Assembly (NCBI GenBank): GCA_023376005.1 | Contig: CM042152.1 | Span: forward strand, 80,454,479-80,518,478 | DNA: 64,000 nucleotides | DNA from: Doryteuthis pealeii | Taxonomy: Eukaryota > Mollusca > Cephalopoda > Myopsida > Loliginidae | Direction: 5' to 3' | Part shown: piece after piece, positions 1 to 14,500 of the stretch | Layout: each line of letters starts with the position of its first letter | Numbering within the stretch: position 1 is the first letter of the stretch | Translations under genes and position numbers: made by a program | Notes under the pieces: model-generated | Databases searched by the model: none | Seen by the model: only the letters and a program-made list of their open reading frames with translations | Told to the model about the DNA's origin: nothing

Positions 1-3000
1 GTACTTGCCACAGACTAGCTACCATTTTTTTCTTTTCTATAAATACTATTAATGTTACAAGATCTTAAATCTTTATGCATAATTATTTTTACCCTATTTT
101 TCTGTACCTCCAAAATAAAATGTGACCAAATTCACAGGCAGTCTATGCTCCAAATAAATTTCATTAATATTAGAATTTATTTCACATTTGTGAAAACTAG
201 ATATTATAGTCAAATTTTATAGGAGACTATACATTTGTATCATGTATATTTTATATTGGAATTATTTTCCTCTTATGCTCATAAATTCTAACTATAAATC
301 TGCTTTGAGACTACCAAAGATGTTTATAAAATATTTTTCAAATAACTAAACTTATACATTTCATAAAATTTTTAGTTTATTTGAATCCGTTTTGTTTATG
401 TATAATGCATATTACATAGGAACAGGATATATTTGATATTATGTTCATTAACTTAAAGTATTTCCATAATACAATTTCTAAAAACTGTTTCATATCAATT
501 TTTGTGCATTTTAAATTGGAATCAAATACAAGTCCAAATATAGATTTTGTTTAGAAGTAAATAGTTCCCACTAAGCTACTGGTAATTGTAAAAGTGCTGA
601 ACAACAAAAAGTTGTGAACTCCTGATCAAAAATGTATTTCAAAACTAATGACAAAGAAAAAAAAAAAAAAAAAAAAGTTATTTCCCATCTTTTAATACCA
701 GGATTTTATCATATACATTTTATATTTCTCAATCAACCATGCATTTTTACGGAAATCTGGCATGCAAATATTCTAATGAATTACCAGCGGAATGAGTAAG
801 TGAATTTTATCGTGTAAAGCCAACAAAATCTGTATTACAAAAGATGGCCAGTAAGTAAAGCATAGAGTCAGTGGAAGTATTTAAAAATAAAATAACTATT
901 AGAATGTAAACATCGATTTCTAATATATAAACTGAAAGAACCAAGTTTAAGTATATGAAAATTAACCTTAGAATATTGATCAAATCCCAAGAAAAATTCA
1001 TTTAAAAATAAGTTATGTTTGAAAATGAAATCCTAAGTTAGCAACAAACCGATTAACCCTTTCCCAGTAATAGCATAAGCAAATTTAAACTGAATTACAA
1101 ATTAAAGAGGCTTTAATTCAAGTTTGGTTAGATTTAATATTTTTTTAGAAGCTTAGAACAGATTCCTCTTTAAATATCTTAAATAACATAAGTTTCAAAA
1201 AGAAAATTGTTCAAGTGAAGAGAATGCTAACTGAAACCTTTAAATAACATCTGGAAATTCAAATTACATTAATGCTGTGTGAATTGCAATTTTATTTCAC
1301 ATGTCAATATAATAAACTTGATTTAAAAAATTTTTTTTTTTAAAAAGCAGGGTACACAAGAGCCAAGAATCTGTTTATCTACTCTTGGGATTATAGTCCT
1401 CTAAAATCTGCATGATCCTATATATTTCAAATATACAATGACAGTACTTGTTCTTTTTAATAAGTATTTACAAGAGACCTTAACATCCCTTATGAATCAA
1501 TCACCTTAAACTGTTTTTGCACTTATAAGGAAATCTTACAAAAACAGGTTTGATATTTAGAAGTATAAAGTTTCATAGAATGAAATTAAGGTGTGTTCCC
1601 AAAATGTCAACTTTAAAAAGGCAAGAGAAGGTATAAAAAGTTATTCAATACATTGACAATACAACAAGAATTTTACATTGCTGAAAATGTATTTCCTACC
1701 ACCATTTCTTATTTATATCTTATGAAATAAAGTCCCCAGGTTAAGATCTGACTTACAGATATAAAGCCTAATAAAACTTAGGCAATTGATGAACAAAAAT
1801 AACAGCTAACTTTTAATACCTAAATCTTTTAAAGAAAGAATGGTGTCTTTTTCTTCCTATAGTACCATATACCTATACATACTCTTCAATGCAATATTGT
1901 GTATTTGAAAATGTTTTATAACTAACTGATGCTAAATAAATTGAAGAATAGATTTCATTCATAACCTGGAGACTGCATGTAAATTATCATGAACTGAAAG
2001 CATTACCCTCTATGCGTATTTGTAACAATTTTCATGTATAGTTAAGATTTGACTGATCAGAGTTTTTTTTTTCCCCCCAGAGTAAAACAATCAAATATAG
2101 AATCTACATCTTCAGATTCCTTAATATTGAATTATTAAACAAATCTTATAGCTATTTGTTTTTAATTGACGAAGAAAAAATTACAACTTTGTAAATATAC
2201 TTTTAAAAAAAAAAATAAAAATAAAAAATCCAACTGTTTTGACTACATACAAGTTGATATTTAGACACATTTATAGGCTCAAATTGAAATTTCAAGCCTT
2301 TGTAATTTACTGTAATGGTGTGTGAATTTTTTTAAATAAAAAATAAAAACAGCAGAAAGATTATACCGATGGATATTTCTGGAAGGATTTCATTATTTGG
2401 AAACCCAGCCATTGGATAAGAGTCAAAATATAAAACCAAACATTCAAGTTTTAACTGAATATTGGTGGAATATATAAAACTTACATTAAAACTCATGTAT
2501 CAAAAGATATGCTCATGGAATTTTAAAAACATACGATAACTTTAGTAGTTTAAATTTTTTTTAAATATTATTTTAAGTAACTTCAATTATTTTTGCTGAC
2601 AAAATATAAACTGCAATTACAGGTCTTCCAAGAATACAGGAAAAGGATTTGATAAAGTATAATACACTAATTTGACAAAATTTAAAATAGCAAATGTGAC
2701 TTACCTATCAGCACAGGACAATGGACTACACCTACATATTTCAAAATTATCAACCTCACACTGGTCTCGTTTAGGATATTTGATATGTGCTGTCAGGTAA
2801 GAGTTACTACTGTTCAATTTGTTTTTCCTTTCCTCTAAGTGTTGTGGAAAAATTGTTTTTGTGGTTCATTTGAGCAAATAAACTTCATTATTTTTGGTAG
2901 ATTTTTCCCCACATTTACATTGTAGGCATTTCCAATAATCACATTAGAATTTATCTTTAAATTTAATTCTTAAGGAATTTTAATGGGATTTTTCTCTCTT

Positions 3001-3414
3001 CATCTTGTACTATATTCTAACAAGTTAAAATGTTGCCAACTTTGAAATTTGGCACTAAATGTTCCAATTTGCCTACTTTTTGTATAAACACTAATTCAAA
3101 TTATTCTTTTTCTAAAATCTTTATATCAGATTATTCTCTTTAAAATGATGAATTTTATGAAAACATTTTTTTTATGTTCTATTTTGTTAATGGGTGTCAA
3201 TCTTAAATGAAAAATCCATGAGCATACCCTAAGTGCACAACTACAATAACCAAAGTACAACCAAATAGCAAAAAGGTATGCAGATGTACATTTATAGATC
3301 AACTTCAGCCCTATACGAGTATCATTTCTAAAACTCATTACCTGCAAACGAATTCTATATTTGTAAAGTCCAGTGAGTAATCAATGTGAATTTTCTAAGT
3401 GATATTTGGATTTG

Positions 3415-3449
<35 letters not shown>

Positions 3450-4194
3450 TAAACAAAAAATGTTTAACTGATCAAGATGTTCTGTATTGAACTTGATCAG
3501 AAAAGTCATAACACCTAAGATTCCAGGACAAACATCAGAACATCTTAGTCACACAATCTGGGAAAGGGTTAAAGCTTTTGTCAAGTGGAATCCTATACAG
3601 TTCATTTAATAAACGTTTATCAATAGACAGTTTACAAACAGCTATTGGCTTACAAGAAAAATCTTTAGAAATGTGTGTATAGATATAACAACCACTTAAA
3701 AAAAGGTTTTGTTTTAACTAATTATTAAAAGGGTTAAAATCTTTTTTTTAATATGAATTAATCTGAACTTTATATTTTCAGTGGTTATCCATTTTCTACA
3801 TTTTGAAAAAACTTATCCAGCTAATATTTCATTTGAATTTACCATATATTTAAGCAGTGTTCACAAGCATCTGTATTAAAGTATATTAAACATTGTAAAC
3901 ATTAGATGAATTCAGTTTTTATTACCAAGTTCACCTGTAACTTGGTCAGTATCAGAATTTTAACCATAAAAGTAAAATCAGACCTATAAAGGGAAAATTC
4001 ACATAAACTACTCAACCATAATGAGAAATTACTACACTAAGCTGATGAAAAAAGGCTTGGCAATCATCTTGCTAGAATCACAAGGATAGCAATTCTTGCC
4101 AACCAACAAAGAAACAAGATCATTCAATTGACTAGACCCTACAGACAACTGAAAAATAAATGATACAAGCTAAACAATTAGAAGTTTTGTTAGC
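1..4194 (-). other. presumed 3' UTR, possible 3' intron and downstream flank of the DBHS gene
   Basis: AT-rich sequence with no long open frame and no recognised repeat, unlike the repeat-packed right half of the window. Several AATAAA-type signals occur on the minus strand, but in such AT-rich DNA none can be singled out. Homopolymer A runs lie at 657-676 and 3416-3446. DBHS genes often have long 3' UTRs, so much of this may be transcribed; that is inference. Confidence 0.5.
2705..2834 (-). other. exon-like open stretch with strong donor, downstream of the DBHS gene
   Basis: On the minus strand a TTAG acceptor at 2836-2835 precedes 130 nt that stay open, ending at a consensus donor GTAAGT (2704). 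The reading frame gives SNSYLTAHIKYPKRDQ then CEVDNFEICRCSPLSCADR, a Cys-rich peptide with a higher GC share than its surroundings. It matches no DBHS region. It could be a 3' UTR exon, an exon of another gene, or chance. Confidence 0.25.
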
Positions 4195-4278
4195 TTAAAT
4201 ATGTTGTGGCATAACTTTTAAAAAATAATTTTTTTTTTCGCTCACCATTCTGTTGGGGACATTTTGATTCATTTTCAC
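4195..4278 (-). CDS. NONO: DBHS gene exon 9 (last recognisable coding exon, end uncertain)
   Basis: A good acceptor (TTTTTTAACAG) is followed by [11 protein letters not shown] and a second ATG|GTGAGC donor at 4246/4245. Read through, the frame stops at 4195-4197 after an Asn/Lys/Phe-rich extension; spliced, it would join an exon I could not place. The 4195 end assumes read-through. Confidence 0.55.
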   Translation of the reverse strand: MKMNQNVPNRMVSEKKNYFLKVMPQHI

Positions 4279-7200
4279 CTGTTAAAAAAAATAAAAATAA
4301 AATAAAGTTATTTTCATAAATCCAACAAAAATACATTAAATAATAAATTAATGAAATTTAAGTTAAATGGAGATATTTACAAGTATCATTATTTTATACT
4401 CACCATAGTGTTTGCTGCCATTCCACCACCGGAAGGACCACCACCCATGTTATTTGAGTTGCCAGTATTGCCACCAGGTCCACCTCCCATATTCTGTCCA
4501 CCCATTGGGCCTCCTTGGTTGTTATAATTATAATTGCCACTCATGCTACCACCACCAGGCATCTGAGAAAATTAATACTCATACTATTAAACTAGGATAG
4601 AAATTTAACACTAAAACAAATTAAAATTTAGTAATATTAAAAGAAATTTCAAAATTACAATTTATAATTAAAAAAATTGGCTAGCCAGTCAATTTATATT
4701 AATTCATTTATTTTATTCATTTATGTAATTTAAAGCAATGTATATAAGTTTACTTAACAGACATTAATAAAATGGCTGATAAAACATTAATATGCCAATA
4801 TTTAATGCAAAGAATTCATGAAAAATTTTAACCATTTTAACTGTTACTCCTGCACAATATAAATAGGAAGGAGAGGCCATTACCTGGTTTTGGCCTGGTC
4901 TGTCCAATCCCATACCAGCAGGTGGAGGTGGTGGAGGCGGAAGAGGAGGAGCACCAGTACCAGCATTGCGGCCACGCTGCTGATTGTCATTCATTGCTGG
5001 ACTACCTCCCTTTAAACACAAAACAAAAGTGTTATAAATCCACAAACTACTTGTAACTATTACACTTGTACAGCATTTTCACACACACACACACACACAC
5101 AGTACATTCAAAGCCGTCAAATTTACAGCACAAATTTGTATTCAAGCATGAACCAATAACAATTGAATACAAAAATTATCGATTATCATGCTAATTTAAA
5201 TGATTAAACTTTACAAATGAAACTTTGCACAAATATTTAGACTCTTCAAACATCAAAAACAAAAACATCAAATGTTACCTGTCTTCCCATCATATCTCCT
5301 GGACGATCTCCTCTACCCATAGAATCTTGTCCCATCTGTCTGCGTCGGATTTCTTGAGATCTCATCAAAAGATCAGAACGTCTTCTGTCTTCTTCTTGTC
5401 TACGTCTTTCTTCATCTTGTCGTCTATAATTGAATTGAACCCTAATAGTTTAGGCTAAAATCAACTATTCATTTTACATTTAAATTATTACACCTAGTCA
5501 ACCAATTAGATATTTAACTAGAAAATAATGTTCTAATGAAAACAAATAAAAACACTTTATAAACTTACATAGGAATGGTTCTATCATAAAATTGTAAACA
5601 TCTAAGTCTTTAGATATAGAAAGAATTTTAGTTTTTAGCAATACAAGTTACAGGATAAAAAATATGAACATTCTTAAATTATATTGAAGGGGCACTAAAT
5701 TATTCACATTCAAATTTTAAAATAATTTAATCAAATTACAATTTTAACAAATCAAATATAGTAAAATGTAGCATAAACAATATTGTTTGCTTCAGTATCA
5801 ATAGAAATTAAATTTAACTACAGAAAATAACTGGTCTAAGATTAGAATAAAAGTTAATTTTAACCAACTGAAGCAAATTTTCTTATAAAAAATTCTAATT
5901 GGCAAACTAGAGAAAGGAAAAAGCAAAAAAAACCTGATTTACCTCATTTCTAGTTCTTGTCTCCTTCGAATTTGTTCCTGTTGACGCATTTCCTCAAGTC
6001 GTCTTAATTCTTCTTGTTGTCTGAGTAAATCTAAAATAAAATCATTTTAATATAAAACTACAAATAAAATTTTTGAATTAAAAAAAAAAAGAAAAAAAAA
6101 AAAAAATTAACTTTTCAGTAAAATTCATTTTAAAAGTTACAGAAAAAGATCAATAATCTAATCATTTACCTTGACGAATCATTTCAGCTTGCTGTTCAAA
6201 CATGGCATTTTCCATTTCATCTTCCAATTTAAGGCGGCTTTCTTCCATAGCTTTTTTAACACTTTCATGCTGTTGTTTTTCAAGCTCTTCCAATTCTTTC
6301 CAGCGCAAGCCAAATTCATATTCAAATGAACCAGGAGGTGCAAACCTAGGTTCAGATTCCCTGTCTCTGAAAAAAAAATATAAAATTTAGTTTTTTTAAA
6401 GATTTGTATATTTACCGAAGAAATATTAACGACAAAAAAATTTTTTTGCATTTACTCCTTCTGATTTGCTTTTCTAAACAATGAATTAAATTTTAGATTT
6501 AAAATTGTATAATATACTTTTAACAGCTTACAATGTTTATTTCAGAAAAAGAAAAAAAAATAGCTATTTGAAAAGAGAATTTTAAAGGCTTACTTTTTGT
6601 ATCCATCAGTTTTATTAATAAACTTCTCTGGAAAACCATCCTCTTCATCTTTCTGATCCAAGGGCTCAACAGTAACAGGTCGTGGTGCTCTGCAAAAGAA
6701 ACCAACCATCTTTAGCTGAATTCATTAAAAGATATTTAGATCCTATATGGACACAGAAAATGTCAAAGTCCCATTACTATTAAATGGACAATAAAGTTTC
6801 TAAAGAATAGTTTTAGATAAAAAAACATTTGGAGATATTTAAAAACATTAAACAAATACTAACGAGGTAAGCAGAAACACTCCTTCAGTAATTCTCTTGT
6901 AAGCAGCTTGAGCACCAGGTTTACGTGCAAATTCCACTATTCCTTCTCCTGTAGGTCGACCTCTGTCATCTACAATAACTACTGCACGTTCAACTTCACC
7001 AAACTGTGAGAAGGCCTGATGCAGCAATTCATTGGAAACATGCTGGGATAAATTCTTTATTTTAAGTGCAGATCCAAGAGAAGCATAACGAACACGAAGT
7101 GTACGTCCCTTGCGTTGCATACCATCAAGAGCAGCTTTAGCTGCTTCGGCATTGTGACGATAGTCCTATTAAAAAGAGAAAAAAAGAAAAATTAGTTAAG

Positions 7201-10200
7201 AACAAATTTTAATTAGCACGGAAAAAATCCGAAAAGATAATTTTCAGATGGAAAAATTAAACACGCTAATATAGCATGGGAAGTGGGGGGGGAGGTAAAT
7301 AACTTCAAGACAGTGAACCAAAATAACTTACAAGAAAACATTGTTTACCACTTTCTGATAAAACCATAGCATTTGTATGCAGATTTGTTGGAAACTGCTA
7401 ATTCTATAAGCTTCCAATTATACATTTTTGAGATAACTTCAGAAACATTAAAAATTCATTTTTCTGTAGCAGTTTGTAATAAAATTGCCAATAAATGGCA
7501 ATTAACTGGAGAGTTGATTAAACATTTCTTAGATTGAATTTTAACTTAATGCAAATATTAATAGATGCTATACTAAGTTAATAAAAACTGAAGTTTAATG
7601 AACTACTGATTTTTATTCCACTAGTTTCATCTTTTATGAAAATCTTTCAATGTCAATTTTAGGATGAAAAAAGATGAATTGATAAAACCACTTAAAGAAT
7701 TAAAGATAATGAGAACTGATATTCTATATTCGCCAACATCTGTCAGCTATTTCAAATCTATACTGACCTATCAAGTCATGTGTAGAATGTATTCAACCAT
7801 TCTCTATATCTCTAGAACTAGTTTATGCAAATTGATAACCAATAAAGAGACAATAGCTTATATACTATCATATTCATCATGACAATACACCTGCTTATTC
7901 TTCAAATATTAGCAAGTTTGTTTTTTTTGCATCAATCAATCCAGATTTGGTTACCTGCAAACATCTGCCCCCCCCCACCAAAGACATTGTTTAATCACTG
8001 TAGATAGAGGTAATGGATAATTTAACAAGATAGCTGTTGGCAATTCTAAAAGGACTTTGCAGACTTTTTAGAAGTAGATGCTGTGAGGTCCTAAGGAGAA
8101 TCATTTGAAAGGGATCAGTGTCATGACCCTAAGAAGTCACTCTTCTCAATATTAAATGGCTAAATACTAAATAAAAATTATATAGCAAGATAAAGTGATG
8201 AGAAAAATTTAATATATCAAATCACTTTAGGCATAGGCAAACTAGTCATTCATATCAAAAGTGCATTATAATAATGCATCATTTCACATTATATGAAAGC
8301 ATTGCAAACTCAAAATTGTAAATAATTCAAAATGAAAAGCATAATTTTACTACTAGGAACAATTAAAATTCATTCTAAAGTGATCAAAATTATTGGATCC
8401 TTAATCCTACAGTTTATATTTCAATAAACTAAGATAAATAAGCAACCATGTAAAGTGCAAAAATCTTGTATATTGTAATTTCTTACTACCTTAATTCAAT
8501 TGCCAACAACTACAATGGTATGATAGTTAACAAGCTATCTCATACCAAATTTTCTGCAAGTAGCTTAATAAATATCTACAATTATTAACCTTTATTTTTT
8601 AAATTGTAATTGAAGCTTTTATTTGAAGGAATTTGAGATTGTTCAAAGGGAGAACCCCTCATTTTCTTATTAAAATTCGTGTGAATATTTCGGTCCTCAT
8701 TAGCACTCAAACATGATTTTAAACATTTACATTTCAGCAACAAGTAGGTAGCACCAAAATAGGTCACGTGATCAGTTTAGGCTATATTAAAAGAAACGTA
8801 AATATTTTTGAACTTTTATTAAAATCTCACAAAAAGAAATAACGAACATAAAGAGTTGTTACAAAGAAAACAGTTAATTCAAAGATCAAGAGGTACCACT
8901 AAACCGTTTAGGCCATCTTGAATAAAACGGAAATAGATATTTCCGAACTTTGTCAGAAATCTCGTAAAAAAATAAATAAATAAATAAATAAATAAATAAA
9001 AGATCGTACAGGGTTGTTACAAAGAAAAATAGTTAATTTAAAGATCAAATTATCCGATTCGGAAAAATTACATCGTTATCTTAAAAAATAAACAAACCTA
9101 TCCATATTACATGCTAAAGGGTAATTTTCAGACCACAATTTAGACAGAAAGAAATACATATTATTACCCTCTTACGGTTATGCATCTAAGTACGGATGGG
9201 TGTAACGGACAAACTTTTTTAGCCAATTTTTTTCTATTAAAATGAATGAAATCTTTAAAAACTTTGATATTACAATTTACTATGAATAAAAACTTGAAAA
9301 AATTTCGCAGTGAAATTGACGTTAAAAAATGTCTTCGGTTTTAGTATTAATTCTTAAAATCGAAAATAAAATGAAAATTTGAATATTTTTTTCTAAGAGA
9401 AAAACTGATAAAACAATCATTCAATATATTATTTTTATTCTAATTAGTCGTAAAAGTTAAATAAAATAATTTTTTACGCTCAGAAAAACAAACTTTAGTT
9501 ACTGAGAAGCGTCTCGTCTCCTTGTATAAAAACAAAACAAATATGTCAGTTTTGCTCTTCCGTATATTCTAAGAATCACACATTACTATTCAACAATAAA
9601 AATTCTTTTAAAAATATTAATCGAGCACGGATCGGACCAACTTTTAGTTCACCTGAATTCTAAAATTCATATTTTTAAATATCCGTAAAAAATTCGATTT
9701 TTTTTTCCGCAGAAAAAAAAATATTTAATCACACGAAAGATTGAAAACCTCGTAAAAATTAATTTAAATTTTTTTTTTTTTAACAATTTAATAGAATATA
9801 GTACATACCAATTACATAAGCAAAAAAAAAAGTTTTCAAATATTAATGACATTTTTTTGAACTTTTTATTTCCGATTTCATTAATTTTTCCTAAAAAAAC
9901 TATAGTTCGGTACGTTATACAATTTCATTGATATAGTTATTCAGCCTCTTATCTTTATAGAAAAAAAAAAAAAGTACCAAATTTTTTTTCCACGTCATTT
10001 TTTTTATCTCATAAAATAAAATGGGGGGGGGGGTAATAAACCTCGTAAAAAATATTTCCCCTAATATATTTTAGAAAAAAACTATTTCAGATGTATTTAC
10101 ATCCAATGGTAAACATTTATGGAAATTTTCGTGAAATTAATTTTTCATAGAATTTTTTTAAATCCTCTTATCGTAACTTGTTTTTAGCTACGTTAAATTT

Positions 10201-11507
10201 CAGTTGATTTAACAGTGCAAAAATGAAAACATTGTTTTTCAATCATAATTTTCATTATTTTCGTAAGCTGATAAATTTTTAAAAAATCAGGAGTTTGTTT
10301 TATGTTTTTTCTTTCGAATGGAAAAATTTTTTCAAGAAAATATTAATTTTTCTGCAAGTTTCATTGTGTTAAATATAGGGGGGGGGGTAAATTGCACAGG
10401 GTCAAATTGGTGGTACCTAAAGATCAAATTATCAGATTTGAGAAAAATTACGGTTATCTTGAAAAGTAAAAATTAGTTTTTTGTTGTTGTTTTTTTTACA
10501 ACACGGTCAGTTTCTTGATATTCTTTAGCATATTCATGGTTCTTTTACTAAAAGAACTATGGCATTGAAACTTATAAAAATCTTCTGATATGATTATTCA
10601 CTTATCTTTATAGAGAGAAAAAAAAGTAAAAATCGTTTTTCTTCATATTTCTTAAATAAAATAGGGGTGGGGCAGACCTCGTAAAAAATATATCCCCCCC
10701 CCCCCAACAACATATTTTAGGCAAAAACTATTTCAGACATTTTCATCAAAAGGAAGTCATTATGGAAATTGTGAAAATAGGACCATTAATTGATTATTCA
10801 TTTTTTTTTTTTTTAAGCCTCTAAGTCATAACTTGTTTTTGCCTACGTTAAATGTCAATTGATTTAACATTGCAAAAATGTTAACATCGTTTTTGTTCTT
10901 AATTTTCATTATTTCCGTAAGCTGATTTTTTTAATCTTTTTTATCATGATTGTTTTTAAGGTTTCTTCTTTCGAATGGACAAAAAAAATTAAGATAATAT
11001 TAACCTTTATGCAATTTCATTGTTAAATATAGGGGGTAGGGGGTACATTTCACAGGGAAAGGTACCGAGCAACTAGAATTATTAAAGCTTTTAATTATTG
11101 TTTCCGTATTCAGTTTGTAGACTTTAAAAATAATGTATTCAAGAATATCAAGTTTGAGAATCAAGCTTGAATTTGGGGGAGTGGGGGAGGGGTAATGCAT
11201 TTTAATATTTTAAAACTTTTCGAAACCGGCCTTCGCCAACTCTGCGTATGTGTGGCACAGGGATTTGTACGGTAAATGAAGGAGCTGATGGTAGGTGTGG
11301 TGCTCCACCTCACACGCAAAAACAATCTTCTTGGTCTAGCGCGAGAGAAAAGGGATAGACTCCTTAGCTGATACCGACTTTAGGCTACTCCGACGACTTT
11401 ACTTTTATGAATTTGTAATCGTGAACCAATAATCTATATCAATGACCAACATTTATATAAAGCCCAAAACAAATAAAGGTGAAAGATTTACGAAACATTT
11501 AGTAAGC

Positions 11508-11549
<42 letters not shown>

Positions 11550-14500
11550 ATGCACTTTGTAGCAAAAACGTTATCACAAGTGACATCCTTTTCTTCTAAA
11601 GTATGGATGATCAGAAGCGTAATCTGTTTTTTTTTGTTATGTTAGATTTTCGGAAAAGGTTTGTCTACTTAGTGACTTTTGATATTTGTTTCTTTGGGAA
11701 CCTACGTAAAACTATCTTCCCAGTTAAATTTTATTCAGTGTTTTTACATCGATTAAAATGTCAGTCACATGCAGTGAATGGTAAAGTTTAATCTACTGAT
11801 GACCATTTTAAACCTCTGAGAAAGAAAGAAAAAAAAAAAAAACTTTAACCCGATTTTTTTAGAAATTAAAGCAAAGAAAACTAAGTAAAAACAAATGCCT
11901 GAAAGTGCAACATTGTACTTTACTTTAAAAAATTAGACATTCGTACAAATAAAATAAACAAACTCAAAGAAATGTAAACTAAATAATTACCAATAGAATA
12001 GTTTAAAACATGTAAAAAAAATCGTTTACATGCATATTCATTAAGGGAATCAAATTAACAAAATGATTGACAATACAATTAAAAAACATCTTCAGAATTT
12101 TGAGAAAAGATGTCTTAAAAGAAACTATCTTATCACTTTTTTTATCGAACTTTTTTTTTTTTTATTTCAATTCACAATCAATACATTTGCTTCTTTTAAT
12201 CTTTGGTAGGGCAAATTTCAAATGAAACTAAAATTTTAAGTCATATGCACAAATGATCTAAACTATTTTAAAAACTCTTTAAGTGCCATGAAACAAATTC
12301 ATTCACGCTAAAATCAATAGAATGTAAGGTTAAAATTTATGGAAGACGAAAACAAAAAAGTAATCATTTCATTGGTTCTTAATTTTTTTTTTTAATGGCA
12401 ATAAAATTTACACATTAGTTTATATCCAATTAGTGGAAGGTAAATTAGTTAAAGATAAAAATGTTATATGAGGTTCTGTAAATGCATATTACTGTCATGG
12501 AGATCATTAATTTATATTTCACCAATAAATGGTTTTAGTCCAACATTTCAATAAAATATACTATCTTCGGTGAGAAAATACAAACAACTAACGGAAAGTG
12601 CATATTAAAGAATTTTGTCCATAATGCTTGGCTGCACTTTAAGTTATTTGTTTTTAATTATAATTGCTTGATAACTAAAACATTCTAATGTAGCGCATCT
12701 TCGTTTTTGTATTTATCAAATTAAATATAAACATTCTATTCTTACTTTACCAAATTTTTATTCGGGAAAGATTCCATTAGTTTCATAATGATTCAGCGCT
12801 ATAAAAGCCTCCATAAAAATTTGAAAGTTAATGTTACAATAGCATCAATTTATATCTGAATGATTGGAGTTAAGTATTCTTTTAATGTCTCTGGAATTAC
12901 CATTATGTTAAACCGAGTGGAAAATAATAAATAGCATTGGTAAATCTAAGTTTTTATTTCCATGATTGCTTTTTTTTTCTGCCTACGCTTCGGTATTATG
13001 GATATTAAGAACGTTTCGAAATATTTGATTTGGAGATAAAAATAAACCAAATTAAATATACAAATGTTACATTTTTTAGGGGAAGGGGACAATTTTCACT
13101 AGCCCATTTCAAATTAGCACCATGGAAGTTAAATTTGAACGAATGAAACCGATAAAAAGTCCTTCAATAAATTCTTAAAATAGAAATAAAATCTTACCCA
13201 TAGTATTTAAAATTAAATATGACAAATAAGATCAACAAAATAGATTTAATACATAAAAAGTAATTTCATGATATATTAATTGTACCAGAATTCAAGTTGC
13301 CTATATTATTCATCCTACTTCCTGACAAAATTTCTGGGGGGAAAAAAATGCGTGTGTGCACAGCTTCGGATAATTTTCAGATTAGAGAAACTTTTTTAAC
13401 CCCCCCCCCCCGGCCGCCTTAGTGTGTAGTAAAGGAATGGTTTAAATAACGAAGCTGAAGGAAGGCGGATGATTTTTTTTAAATATTCTTAGCAATTAGA
13501 ATTTAAAAGCATTTTAGTCAAAAATTAATGCTGTTCTCAATTTTAATTCTCTTATTCAAGAAAAAAAAAAAAGAATTTAAGTCAAAAGATTTTCAACAAG
13601 TACTATATTCAAATATCCAGGATTTTGAATTAATTTTATCATACAAATCTTTAAAATTTCATGAGGAAGAATTTTATTAGAATTTCGGATTCTTAAGATT
13701 ATTTTCTACTTGAGAGTTTCAAAGAAAATATAACGCAATTTTCAGTTGGACTGAAAAAGAAACATCGAAACGATTGGTTAAAAGACTAAAGCAGCAGCCA
13801 TGAAGGAAAAGCAAGGCAACAAGCTAGCCTAATGTTACTTGTCGGAACAAAAGGATTTAAAATTAATCCTATACTAATAAATTTTCTTTAAAGGATAAAT
13901 ATATATATTCATTGTAAAAATAAAAAAATAAACCTTAGTTTAAAAAAAAGATCGCAAACAAGAGTAGCAAGTTAATTTAATCTTTTTTCTTTTCAATAAA
14001 TATGGAACATTTAGTAGTAGCAGCAAAACGGTTTTCATCATGGCAGAACACAATGAAGGTACAAAGATACTTAGCAGTTCAGGAAAAGCAATTATGCTAG
14101 ATAAAAAGGTCGGTTTCGATAAATATTTTTTTAATCAAACTAAAATTACTAAATTTTATAAGTTACTAATTGTCATCGCTTGAAAAATGAAGATACATTC
14201 GACTCGAACGGGTTTTAATTTTTTATTGAAAAGCAATTCTTAGTTCCTAATTCTTGAATTAAGAGTCAAAAGTTAGAATCAAATTTTTTAAATAAATGTT
14301 ATATTTGTGAATACTGCCCACTTACAAAGATTTTAACTGATTAATATTTTTCGTCTATAGAGAAACCTAACCTGATTGCAGACTTAGCAATTTTTTCTTC
14401 AAATTTCAATAAATGGCGTTAATGACATGAAAAAAAAAATATTACGATAAAAAGATAATCGTGAAATTAAAGCACGTGGTAATTAAATAAATTAAACTAA

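Noticed and set aside
3126..3347. 73-codon frame as last DBHS exon
   Set aside because: Preceded by TTTGCAG, but the sequence is hydrophobic and Cys-rich with no DBHS-like tail; no support beyond a possible acceptor.
11442..11645. open frame with poly-lysine
   Set aside because: Created by a long A run inside DBHS intron 1.
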